A stretch of DNA of 6,886 nt. It comes from Thermoplasmata archaeon (GTDB lineage Archaea; Thermoplasmatota; Thermoplasmata; Lutacidiplasmatales; UBA184). Location: contig JASHSX010000113.1 in NCBI GenBank assembly GCA_030040865.1, forward strand, positions 1-6,886, written 5' to 3'. The notes beneath the pieces are model-generated. The model saw nothing but the letters and a program-made list of their open reading frames with translations. It searched no databases and was not told where the DNA came from. Numbering within the stretch: position 1 is the first letter of the stretch; the number at the start of each line of letters is the position of its first letter. Positions 1 to 6,421 of this stretch are shown here, piece by piece. Made by a program: the position numbers and the translations under genes.

Positions 1-3000
1 TTCACTCTGAACACGACGGGGCTGCTCGTCACCGAGTAGCCGTTGGAGTCGGTCACCTCGACTGAGATGGTGTATTGTCCCGGTGTCGTGGGCGCACATT
101 CGATAAGAGACGTCGAATCGCCCTGGCAACCGGTCGGCAGTCCTAACCATTCGTAGCCGAAGTTCCCCGAACCCCCGCTGGCGGTAATGTTGAGGCGGAC
201 ATCCTGTCCGACATCGACAATGCTCGGACTCACCGAGATCGGACCGACCACTGGATCCGACGAGACGTCGATCACGGAATCGGCAGTGTTTCCGGAACTG
301 TCGACCGCCAGCACCGGATAGGACCCCGGAGTGATAGAGTCACTGAGCACGAACCGGGCCACGAAGGAACCTGCACTATTCGTAGTCAGCACTCCGTCAT
401 CGCAACTTCCAACGGTGGCGCTCTTGCAGCCGAGCAGGAAAGAACCCACCTGGAAGGTGCTGATCTGGCGAGTCGCACCGTATCCGTCTCCCTCTACGCT
501 GAACCTTTCTCCGATGTCCACATCGGGCTTGAGAAGAGTAAGGCTCGTGTTGACGAACAGAGTCTCGGTTCCGTAGCTCTCACTGTACAACAAACTCACG
601 TTCCCGTCGCCGCTGTCCGATACAAAGACCTGCTGCAAGGCGGGGTCGTACGCGACTCCCTCCGGGGCGCCCTGCGTCGGAACGTTCGCGACGACCGTGT
701 TCGTCGTGTCGGAGATGACCGAGATGTTGTCGTCGATTCCGCCCGCCACGAGCACCTGCCCGGTGCTGGGGTCATACGTGAGGCCCTGCGGGAATATCGA
801 CACCTTCACCTGAGCGACAACGGAGTCGTTCGTGTCCGAAATCGCGTCCACGTAACCCGCGATGTTGGGCGCGCCATTTTCGGAGGAGACGTAGACTTCG
901 CCCGTGCTGTCGTCGTAGGTGAGGTATTCGGGAAATCCGATCGGCACCGTCGTCAGCACCACGTCGCTCGTGCTGGTCACATTGATCACGCCGACCGCTC
1001 CCGCCCCGTAGAGCGCAACGAACAGTTGTCCGGTTCCGGTATCGTAGGCGATCCCCTCGGGAGTGTCTCCGACGGAAAAGGTCGCAACCACCTGGTTCGT
1101 GGTGTCGTTGATGGCGCTTACTGTGCCCCCCGCGCTGTTCGTGACGAAAACCTGTCCGGTGACTGCATCGTATGCGACCCCCTGCGGAGCCTCGCCCACG
1201 TCGATCGTCGAGACCACCTGGTCCGTCGTATCGTTGATCACGCTCACGGTGTTGTCGTCTTCGTTCGCCACCCACAGCTCGCCTCTCCCTGCGTCGTAGG
1301 CGATCCCCTGAGGGTAGCTCCCGACGGCCACCGTAGCGACCAGAGTGTCCGAGTTCGAGGTCGCGTCGATCACGCTTACGGTGTCGTTGTTCTCGTTCAC
1401 CACGAAAGTCTCCCCGGTACTCGGATCGAACGCGATGCCGGTCGGCTCGCCCCCGAGAGTGACGATCTCGGCGCTCCTCCAACCGCCAGCGAGCGCCACG
1501 GCCGGCTCCACTCCCGCAGGCGCTTCGGGCACGACGAACGAGCAGGGGGTTCCGGTCGTTCCCGGGAAGTTACCGGTGTCGTCTGTCATGCAACTCGAAG
1601 GTGCATTGGTGCCCCCGACGGAAAAGGTCACCACGGAATTCGGGGCGAAGCCGCCCCCCGACGCGGTGACCTCGTTTCCCACCGTGGCGGTCGCGGAATC
1701 AATCGTCCACGAAGTCAGAAAGAACGAGACGTTGCCCGGGCTTCCTCCATCGTCCGCGGATATGACGTACGAACCCCCCGGCAGGTCCGGAATAACGAAG
1801 TTGCATGCCGTCGGGACCGCGCCAACGAAGCTCCCCGTCGCGTCCGTGGAGCAGCTCGACGTAACCGCGGTGCCGTCAAAGGTGAACGAGATTGTGGAAC
1901 TTGCGACAAATCCAGTACCCGAGACCGCGACGACGGTGCCCGCAGGTCCGCTAGTGGGCCAAACCGTTGCGTTCGGGATCAACAGGTAATCCGACTGAGT
2001 AGCGCCCGTGCCGTTCGATGCCGAAACCGCGTACAGTCCGCCCGGCAGGCGAGGGACGACGAACGTACATGCGGTGAGGCTGTCCCCCGGGAAGGTCCCC
2101 GTTGGATCTGTGGAGCACGTCGACGCGACGGGCATCCCATTCAGGGCGAGGCTAACGGTTGAACTCGCGTTGAAACCCGTACCCGTTACCGAAACCACGC
2201 TGCCCACGGTTCCGCGGGTCGGAGTTAGGGCGATGGCAGAGCCCACCGTGAACGTTGCGCCACCGGAGCTTATGGCCGCCGAAGCCTCATCGACTGTGCC
2301 GTCGCCGTTGTTCGTCTCGAAGATCTCTCCCCTTCCGGAGTCGTAGGTCACCCCGATCGGCTCGTTGCCCACCGGAACGAGGGCGATGACACTGTCCGTT
2401 GCGTCTGAGATCACGCTCACGCTGGCCGAAAAATCGTTCGCGACGAACACCTCCGAAGTGCCGGAGTCGTACGCCAGGCCGCCGGGCAGTTCACCGACGT
2501 ACACGGTCGCCACCACAGAATCGTTCACATCCGAAATCACGCTCACGTCATTTCCGCCCAGGTTCGAAGCGAAGACCTGGCCGGTGCCGGAGTCGTACGC
2601 GAGGCCCCAGGGGACGGACCCCACGGTTACGTTGGAAACCACGCCGTCGGTGGCATCCGAGATCACACTCACGGAGTCGTTGCCCTCATCGGCCACGAAC
2701 ACCTCTCCTGTCCCGGAGTCGTAGGCAACTCCTTCGGGAGCGACGCCTACGTCGACCGTATCCACCACCTCTTCGGTCGTATCGTCGATCACACTGACCG
2801 AGTTGTCGTTCTGGTTCGCGACGAACAGCTCGCCCTTGGCGGAGTCGTAGGCAATCCCTTGCGGGTAACCACCCACGATAATGTCCGCCACCACGCTGTC
2901 GCTCGCAAAGCCCGGGACGGCATGGTCGGTGATCACACTAACAGTGCCGTTGCAATTGCTCGTCACGCAATCGCCGCTGTTCGTGACGAAGATCTGGCCC

Positions 3001-3635
3001 GTGCCGGGATCGTACGCGACTCCCTGCGGAGAGTTTCCCACGTCGATCGTCGCGACCACTTGGTCGGTCGTGTCGTTGATCACGCTCACGGTGTTGTTGA
3101 AATCGTTGGCTACGAACACCTCACCCTGACCGGAGTCGTAGGCGTCTCCCCAGGGTCCGCTGAGCGACCCCACCGAGATGGTCGAGACCGTGACCCCGAC
3201 CGTCGCCGAGACGCTCTGAGTCCCTCCCGGAGATGCGGGCACGTTGAAAGTACAGGGTGTGCCGCTCGCGCCCGGAAAATCTCCTGAGGAGTCCGTGGAA
3301 CACGACGAACTGAGCGGTGTCCCGTTGAACAAGAGGTCGATTGGCGTGTTCGGCGGGAAACCGACCCCCTCCGCGGACACAATGGTGCCCACAGTCCCGC
3401 TCGTGGGGGATAGCGACAAGGTACCGGGCGGCGCGTACGGAGTCGGACTCTCCCAAGACCGGATGCCCCGGGATTCACCCGCTAGCGTCTTCGCGATACC
3501 CCCATCGCTCCCGGAGGCGGGGCCGAGCGGCACTTGCCCTGAGATCAGACTCACCGAGAGCACTGCCATCGATAGCGCGAGAGCCGCGGAGACCGCCCGG
3601 ACCCAATGCTCGCGACGTTTGCCCGCTACTCGCAT
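1..3635 (-). CDS. Giant secreted YVTN beta-propeller / TIG-like / PKD surface protein (C-terminus outside window)
   Basis: The minus-strand frame stays open from an ATG at 3635 to the left edge (1211 codons, no stop in the window). Residues 1-33 are a Sec-type signal: basic MRVAGKRREHWVR, then hydrophobic AVSAALALSMAVLSV, with no lipobox Cys. A TIG-like module follows (about 71-156). Residues 158-465 form seven repeats of about 42 residues of the form P-x-G-V-A-Y-D-S-G-T-G-E-V-F-V-A-N...SVI, the YVTN-family blade. Three more TIG-like modules (466-719), a second seven-blade propeller (about 722-1034), an Ig-like stretch (1036-1127) and a PKD-like domain (about 1128-1211, containing GYEWLGLP and a closing VEVTDSNG) complete the visible part. 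N-x-S/T sequons are abundant, as in glycosylated archaeal surface proteins. A weak GAGGG ribosome-binding sequence lies at 3643-3647. The role is probably adhesion or cell-envelope structure; the ligand is unknown. No membrane anchor is seen because the C-terminus is missing. Confidence 0.93.
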   Translation of the reverse strand, partial: MRVAGKRREHWVRAVSAALALSMAVLSVSLISGQVPLGPASGSDGGIAKTLAGESRGIRSWESPTPYAPPGTLSLSPTSGTVGTIVSAEGVGFPPNTPIDLLFNGTPLSSSCSTDSSGDFPGASGTPCTFNVPASPGGTQSVSATVGVTVSTISVGSLSGPWGDAYDSGQGEVFVANDFNNTVSVINDTTDQVVATIDVGNSPQGVAYDPGTGQIFVTNSGDCVTSNCNGTVSVITDHAVPGFASDSVVADIIVGGYPQGIAYDSAKGELFVANQNDNSVSVIDDTTEEVVDTVDVGVAPEGVAYDSGTGEVFVADEGNDSVSVISDATDGVVSNVTVGSVPWGLAYDSGTGQVFASNLGGNDVSVISDVNDSVVATVYVGELPGGLAYDSGTSEVFVANDFSASVSVISDATDSVIALVPVGNEPIGVTYDSGRGEIFETNNGDGTVDEASAAISSGGATFTVGSAIALTPTRGTVGSVVSVTGTGFNASSTVSLALNGMPVASTCSTDPTGTFPGDSLTACTFVVPRLPGGLYAVSASNGTGATQSDYLLIPNATVWPTSGPAGTVVAVSGTGFVASSTISFTFDGTAVTSSCSTDATGSFVGAVPTACNFVIPDLPGGSYVISADDGGSPGNVSFFLTSWTIDSATATVGNEVTASGGGFAPNSVVTFSVGGTNAPSSCMTDDTGNFPGTTGTPCSFVVPEAPAGVEPAVALAGGWRSAEIVTLGGEPTGIAFDPSTGETFVVNENNDTVSVIDATSNSDTLVATVAVGSYPQGIAYDAGRGELWVANEDDNTVSVINDTTDQVVSTIDVGEAPQGVAYDAVTGQVFVTNSAGGTVSAINDTTNQVVATFSVGDTPEGIAYDTGTGQLFVALYGAGAVGVINVTSTSDVVLTTVPIGFPEYLTYDDSTGEVYVSSENGAPNIAGYVDAISDTNDSVVAQVKVSIFPQGLTYDPSTGQVLVAGGIDDNISVISDTTNTVVANVPTQGAPEGVAYDPALQQVFVSDSGDGNVSLLYSESYGTETLFVNTSLTLLKPDVDIGERFSVEGDGYGATRQISTFQVGSFLLGCKSATVGSCDDGVLTTNSAGSFVARFVLSDSITPGSYPVLAVDSSGNTADSVIDVSSDPVVGPISVSPSIVDVGQDVRLNITASGGSGNFGYEWLGLPTGCQGDSTSLIECAPTTPGQYTISVEVTDSNGYSVTSSPVVFRV
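3..251 (-). other. PKD-like domain of the surface protein
   Basis: Residues about 1129-1211 show the PKD/Ig-like pattern. There is an opening PISVSPSIVDVGQDV, a central SGGSGNFGYEWLGLP with the buried tryptophan, and a closing PGQYTISVEVTDSNGYS. Two cysteines (in PTGCQ and LIECAP) probably form a disulfide. Such domains are typical of archaeal and bacterial extracellular proteins and often occur in tandem, so more may lie beyond the left edge. Confidence 0.75.
534..1472 (-). repeat. Seven YVTN-type propeller blades (propeller 2)
   Basis: Residues about 722-1034 contain seven blades marked by the successive motifs GIAFDPSTGE, GIAYDAGRGE, GVAYDAVTGQ, GIAYDTGTGQ, LTYDDSTGE, GLTYDPSTGQ and GVAYDPALQQ. 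Blades 1, 4 and 5 have small loop insertions. Blades 2-3 are nearly identical to blades 1-2 of propeller 1 in both protein and DNA (1139-1256 against 2981-3098, without gaps). That points to a duplication inside the gene or later gene conversion. Confidence 0.83.
1479..2240 (-). repeat. Three tandem TIG-like modules linking the two propellers
   Basis: Residues 466-719 contain three modules of about 75-90 residues. Each has a T-x-G-x-V-G-x-x-V opening, a GTGF or GGGF turn, and a cysteine pair in the form C-S/M-T-D-x-T-G-x-F then A/P-C-x-F-V-x-P. The spacing of the two cysteines matches module 1 and strongly suggests one disulfide per module. They probably form a rigid stalk between the propellers. 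Confidence 0.75.
2241..3164 (-). repeat. Seven YVTN-type propeller blades (propeller 1)
   Basis: Residues 158-465 are seven tandem repeats of about 42 codons (about 126 bp), starting near residues 158, 201, 256, 298, 340, 382 and 424. A typical blade reads GVAYDSGTGEVFVA, then a short variable loop, then SVSVI.D.T..VV.T..VG. Blade 2 is longer because of a loop containing CVTSNC and a second insertion before the last strand. Blade 7 is degenerate after its FETNNGDGTV. Seven blades is a classical closed propeller, so this is probably one complete domain. Confidence 0.85.
3168..3425 (-). other. TIG-like module 1 of the surface protein, with a cysteine pair
   Basis: This encodes residues 71-156 of the large surface protein. 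It begins with the GTLSLSPTSGTVG type of opening seen in IPT/TIG-like beta-sandwich modules. It carries the pair SSCSTDSSGDF and TPCTFNVP, whose two cysteines recur at equivalent places in the other modules and probably form a disulfide outside the cell. It is the direct counterpart of the module that opens the plus-strand protein at 6535. Confidence 0.7.
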
Positions 3636-3828
3636 TGCGCGACCCTCTAGACGCGGTCCCCCGGGCCGTACCTTCGCCCGAGCGAGCGGACGCCCCTCGC
3701 GGTCCGGTAGCCCGCCGAGAGAGCCCCCGGCGGAATGCCCTGCATCCCGAGACAACGCGAGCGACGGGGCCGGGGGGCGCAGGTCCGGGGCCCGACTCCC
3801 GTTGGCCGGGGTATCATGCGAGCGAAGC

Positions 3829-3864
3829 GATTCTGAGAACTGGCTTCAATACTCGGATTCTGAG
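3829..3864. repeat. Direct repeat GATTCTGAG, 27 bp apart
   Basis: GATTCTGAG occurs at 3829-3837 and again at 3856-3864. It immediately adjoins the 10-bp inverted repeat and flanks the most AT-rich segment of this region (CTTCAATAC). On the minus strand the copies bracket the weak TATA-like GTATTG, so they could be regulator sites at the surface-gene promoter. A chance repeat cannot be excluded. Confidence 0.35.
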
Positions 3865-3867
3865 CGA

Positions 3868-3899
3868 GGCTCACGCCTTGGCTCATCTCGGCGTGAGCC
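3868..3899. repeat. Perfect 10-bp inverted repeat after the downstream regulator gene
   Basis: GGCTCACGCC (3868-3877) and GGCGTGAGCC (3890-3899) are exact reverse complements separated by 12 bases. The element starts about 47 bases past the TGA of the regulator gene and about 230 bases before the ATG of the surface gene. It could be an RNA hairpin ending the regulator transcript, although there is no T-run, which archaeal terminators usually need. It could also be an operator for the surface gene. Confidence 0.6.
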
Positions 3900-3945
3900 G
3901 CGCGTCGGTAGTCAGCGCCGGAGAGGTTTGGCCCTCCGACCGAGG

Positions 3946-5004
3946 TCAGGTCCCGTACGAACGGACCGAGCCCTTCATCCATTGGGCCCGCTGTTCGTCG
4001 GTGGGCAATTCCCAGAACAGCTCGTAGTGCCGGTCAAGAAGAGGTTGGGGGACCGTCAAGGTCAGTACCTCGCCTACTCGACGCAGCCCCTCTTGGGTTG
4101 ACTCCACTTCGCTGAGTCGGGCCAACCGAGACTCTTCGACACGGTCGCATGCGTACGGATCCGAGCGAAGCCGCACTCGAAGTCCCACGCGGCCCGCGGG
4201 GAATCCATGGGGCAGCGCTACCAAGAGGCGCAAATGCGCGTCGGGGGAGAATCGCTGTCGGAAAAGAGGGGCCTCGCTCAGTACCTCGATCGATTCGAAC
4301 TCCGACGAGACGTCGCTTGCCGCGGGACCGGCCCGAGACCGAAATCTCCGGGCCTGCCCCATCCGGTACCATCGAGGAACGTCAAAATAGAGCGGAAAGA
4401 AATTCCAGGCCGGACTCTTCGCGTTGAACGGTCGTTCGAGGGTGAAGTAGTAGGTAAGGTGACCTCCCGAAGCTGCCTTCGGGCTCACCTTCGACAGTCG
4501 GGCCGGCACCGGAGACCACCAAGCGAACCGCGAGGGGGGCTTCGACAGCGGAAAGGCCAAGAACGAGATCTCGCCGGAAATCACGCGGAACTCGCGTTGG
4601 GAAAAGATTCGAACGCTGCCGTCCGGGAGGACGATGACGGAGCGTTCCTGCCATCGAACCTCCATCGTAGCCATCCCCGGTGGTGCGCCGGAGTCTCCGC
4701 TCACGTAGGTGCGATCGGGGAGGAGAGTCAAGTCCCCGAAGCGGACCAGTCTCGTGAGGTGCCGAGACGCCGTTGCTCGCGAGACACCGCACGAGTCCTG
4801 AGCGGCGCGAATGATCGCGCCATGGCGCAGGGCGGGGTGAGTACGGACAAAATCAACGAGGAACGACTCGGTTCGCCCGGAACGCGTGTCAGTTGTGTAC
4901 TCCGGGGCCTCCCCGACAGTCCTCGACGGCTCGATACCGGTCGATATACGTGGCACGCCGGCACATGAGCCAAGTAAAGCTTCTACTTTGCTCAAGGTCG
5001 ACAC
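3946..5004 (-). CDS. Winged-helix putative transcription regulator with uncharacterised C-terminal domain (downstream paralogue)
   Basis: The frame runs from GTG at 5004 to TGA at 3946-3948 (352 residues). An in-frame GTG at 4956 (336 residues) is an alternative start. Neither has a ribosome-binding site; a TATA-like TTTAGG at about 5048-5053 would give a leader of about 20 nt for the first, which I prefer. Residues 45-101 form a winged helix: helices around ESFLVDFVRTH and AAQDSC, recognition helix SRATASRHLTRLVRFG, wing DLTLLPDRTYV. Residues about 113-335 align block by block with the neighbour at 5055-6080: a VIVLPDGS motif, F-AWWSPVPARL, FDVPRWYRM, LPHGFP, a charged SRLARLSE segment, LTLTVP, and a terminal YELFWELP. 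There is no transmembrane segment, so it should be cytoplasmic. It probably binds DNA; what the C-terminal domain senses is unknown. I recognise no named family. Confidence 0.82.
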   Translation of the reverse strand: MSTLSKVEALLGSCAGVPRISTGIEPSRTVGEAPEYTTDTRSGRTESFLVDFVRTHPALRHGAIIRAAQDSCGVSRATASRHLTRLVRFGDLTLLPDRTYVSGDSGAPPGMATMEVRWQERSVIVLPDGSVRIFSQREFRVISGEISFLAFPLSKPPSRFAWWSPVPARLSKVSPKAASGGHLTYYFTLERPFNAKSPAWNFFPLYFDVPRWYRMGQARRFRSRAGPAASDVSSEFESIEVLSEAPLFRQRFSPDAHLRLLVALPHGFPAGRVGLRVRLRSDPYACDRVEESRLARLSEVESTQEGLRRVGEVLTLTVPQPLLDRHYELFWELPTDEQRAQWMKGSVRSYGT

Positions 5005-5031
5005 CGGGTGGCGGTGCTGCCGAGGTCAGCG

Positions 5032-5065
5032 GCCCACTCTTGGACGCCTAAAGACTAGAGTGGGC
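5032..5065. promoter_or_regulatory. Candidate operator: 9-16-9 inverted repeat enclosing a TATA-like box
   Basis: GCCCACTCT (5032-5040) and AGAGTGGGC (5057-5065) are exact reverse complements. The 16-base spacer contains, on the minus strand, TTTAGG at 5048-5053. That is about 45 bases before the GTG at 5004, a plausible TATA box for the downstream regulator. The right arm overlaps the TAG stop (5055-5057) of the upstream regulator. Arm centres are 25 bp apart, which fits a dimeric regulator flanking the promoter. As RNA it could form a 9-bp hairpin with a 16-nt loop between the two genes. Confidence 0.6.
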
Positions 5066-6080
5066 TGGACCGATTGGCGCGGGGGCGCGACCCGGTCGAG
5101 CGAATCGCCCCGACTCCGGCCGAGCGGCTCCATCGCTCGAAGACCCGGTACGTCGGCGGTCGCCATAGCAGGTAGTACTGGCGTCCGTGTACCGGATCCG
5201 GCACGGTGAGGCTCAGAGTCGAACCGGTGACTCGAAAGCCACCGGGGCGGCTGACGTCGCGCGACAGGCGTCGGATGCGAGAGACTTCCCGCTCGTCTGT
5301 CTTCGAGTCACCCGCCGACGTCCTCACTACAAAGCCGGCGTCCGAGAACGGGAACCCGCGGGGAAGCACCATCCGGTAGCTCAGAACGGCCTGGGGCCAC
5401 CCCGACGCGTCCGGCCGGACCGGCGGAGAGAACACGTGGTAGCCCGTTCTCTCTCGACCCCCGGTCCATGTCGGGTACTCCTGGCGGGGCGGAGGTCGCG
5501 TCTCGGCGTGCATTCGATAGCGCGGGGGCGACTGAAAGGACGCCGAGAACATCTCCCACGAGCCGCCACGAGCGCTGAGCGGAGGATCGAAATCGAGGAC
5601 ACCCTCGGATGAGACTTCTCCGGTTCGAGCCGACGGACGCCATCGGAGCCGGTGGGGGGCCGTGCACCACACCCAGAGATCATCCGCCTGCCCTTCGGTG
5701 TTGAAGTAGTAATGCCGTGTCCACCCGAAGGCGGGACGAAATTCAGTCATCATGCCGGTCCACGAGGAACCGTCGGGATGGACCACCTCCACGCAGTCGG
5801 ACAGTCGCCACTCGACGTGACGACGCGTCGGGCTCTCGTCGTCGGCGGGCCATCGGTAGATCCCCCGCGTAACTTCCAGCTCCCCGCTGTCGACGAGCGC
5901 GGCAAGGTGCCGGGCGACCGTGCGGCGCGAGACTCGGCACGCGGCACGCGTCAGCGCGCACACCGATTCAAAGTGCAACCCGGGTCGCCTGCGGAGGAGG
6001 TCGAGAATGAATTCGCCGACGCTCGAAGGGTCCAGCCGTAGGTTCCCCAATGCTAACCGTGGCCCCTCACGCTTAGGCAT
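5055..6080 (-). CDS. Winged-helix putative transcription regulator with uncharacterised C-terminal domain (upstream paralogue)
   Basis: I choose the ATG at 6080 (MPKREGPRL), giving 341 residues and TAG at 5055-5057. The frame is open as far as 6809, but the extra sequence is Arg/Pro-rich with no counterpart in the paralogue, and a TATA-like TTATTA sits 33 bases before this ATG. Residues 21-77 are a winged helix: SVGEFILDLLRRRPG, an HFESVCALTRAA helix, recognition helix SRRTVARHLAALVDSG, wing ELEVTRGIYRW. The C-terminal region matches the paralogue at VEVVHPDGS, LWVWCTAPHRL, FQSPPRYRM, LPRGFP, SRIRRLSRD, LSLTVPDP and YYLLWRPP. No membrane segment or enzymatic motif is visible. The tail after residue 310 is basic and variable. 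It is the first gene of a likely two-gene unit, with a 50-base gap to the next gene. DNA binding is inferred from the fold pattern; the sensor role is a guess. Confidence 0.84.
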   Translation of the reverse strand: MPKREGPRLALGNLRLDPSSVGEFILDLLRRRPGLHFESVCALTRAACRVSRRTVARHLAALVDSGELEVTRGIYRWPADDESPTRRHVEWRLSDCVEVVHPDGSSWTGMMTEFRPAFGWTRHYYFNTEGQADDLWVWCTAPHRLRWRPSARTGEVSSEGVLDFDPPLSARGGSWEMFSASFQSPPRYRMHAETRPPPRQEYPTWTGGRERTGYHVFSPPVRPDASGWPQAVLSYRMVLPRGFPFSDAGFVVRTSAGDSKTDEREVSRIRRLSRDVSRPGGFRVTGSTLSLTVPDPVHGRQYYLLWRPPTYRVFERWSRSAGVGAIRSTGSRPRANRSSPL

Positions 6081-6112
6081 GTGGCGGGCGATCCGGGTTA
6101 GGGTCGGCGCGG

Positions 6113-6126
6113 TAATAAGTGGGCTC
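6113..6126 (-). promoter_or_regulatory. Candidate promoter of the upstream regulator, with AGCCCACT next to the TATA-like box
   Basis: On the minus strand this reads GAGCCCACTTATTA. The TTATTA (6118-6113) lies 33 bases before the ATG at 6080, so a start site about 25 bases downstream would give a leader of roughly 10 nt, in line with the absence of a ribosome-binding site. AGCCCACT directly upstream matches the arm of the 5032-5065 inverted repeat and occupies the BRE/operator position. Confidence 0.5.
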
Positions 6127-6328
6127 GCGCGCCACGTGCGGGTATGCGCCGACCTCCGGGAATTTCGGTGGCGACGCCGCGGACGGACCACGGAACCGAT
6201 CTCATTGGCCCGCGATCGGTCGAGATCTCGGACGGCTTCGCCTACTCCAGTCGGGCGCCCTGAACTTCGATCGGAAGTCGCCCTGGTCCGTGTCACCTCC
6301 CTGGCACGGCGTGACTTCGGCCGTGTCG

Positions 6329-6334
6329 TTATAG
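6329..6334 (+). promoter_or_regulatory. TATA-like box that may serve the plus-strand surface gene
   Basis: TTATAG in the context GTCGTTATAGTGG is the only AT-rich TATA-like sequence I find on the plus strand between 6130 and 6534. If used, transcription would start near 6360 and leave a leader of about 175 nt before the ATG at 6535. It directly follows the CACGGC/GCCGTG dyad. The reverse strand (CTATAA) is also TATA-like, so the direction is not settled. Confidence 0.25.
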
Positions 6335-6412
6335 TGGAATCCCCGGATGGCCCGATATCCCATGCCGGCGGCATGCGGCCTGCCCGTCTCCGAGGACGAG
6401 TCTTGTCCCCTA

Positions 6413-6421
6413 GCCCACTCT
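6413..6421 (+). promoter_or_regulatory. Extra copy of the GCCCACTCT half-site
   Basis: This is an exact copy of the 9-base arm of the inverted repeat at 5032-5065, located 114 bases before the ATG of the plus-strand surface gene. No inverted partner lies at the same spacing here. Its presence in this upstream region hints that the same regulator may act on the surface gene. Confidence 0.35.

Larger units (their letters stand above)
3636..3945. other. Non-coding region upstream of the large surface gene
   Basis: This 310-base stretch separates the stop of the downstream regulator gene from the start of the surface gene, all on the minus strand. It is very GC-rich between 3636 and 3810. I find no strong TATA box; the AT-richest spots on the minus strand are GTATTGAAG (about 3844-3852) and TGATAC (3811-3816), either of which would give a 5' leader well over 100 nt. 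It also holds the inverted and direct repeats listed separately. An open frame across it is Arg/Pro/Gly-rich and does not look coding. Confidence 0.6.

Noticed and set aside
1026..2162. Long plus-strand open frame (378 codons), with others at 1345-1989, 2365-2724 and 3244-4101
   Set aside because: They lie antisense to the repeat-rich surface gene. GAC/GTC-type codons read as open in reverse, and the predicted peptides are low-complexity with no domain pattern, whereas the minus frame gives clear YVTN and TIG repeats.
534..3164. Tandem repeats read as a CRISPR array or satellite DNA
   Set aside because: The period is about 126 bp, fully coding, with codon-level variation and beta-propeller motifs. 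There are no short identical repeats with unique spacers.
3647..3982. Minus-strand 111-codon frame between the downstream regulator and the surface gene
   Set aside because: It overlaps the regulator's end in another frame, is Arg/Gly-rich and has no conserved motif. It is most likely a chance frame in GC-rich DNA.
4207..4968. Plus-strand 253-codon frame opposite the downstream regulator, and similar frames at 5187-5612 and 5652-6041
   Set aside because: The minus-strand frames here encode two proteins with colinear conserved blocks in separate loci, which is strong evidence that those are the real genes and these are shadows.
6221..6230. CGAGATCTCG perfect 10-bp palindrome as an operator
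   Set aside because: It is a single short self-complementary sequence that does not extend outward and is not repeated near another promoter. Chance is a sufficient explanation, so it is only mentioned in the intergenic entry.
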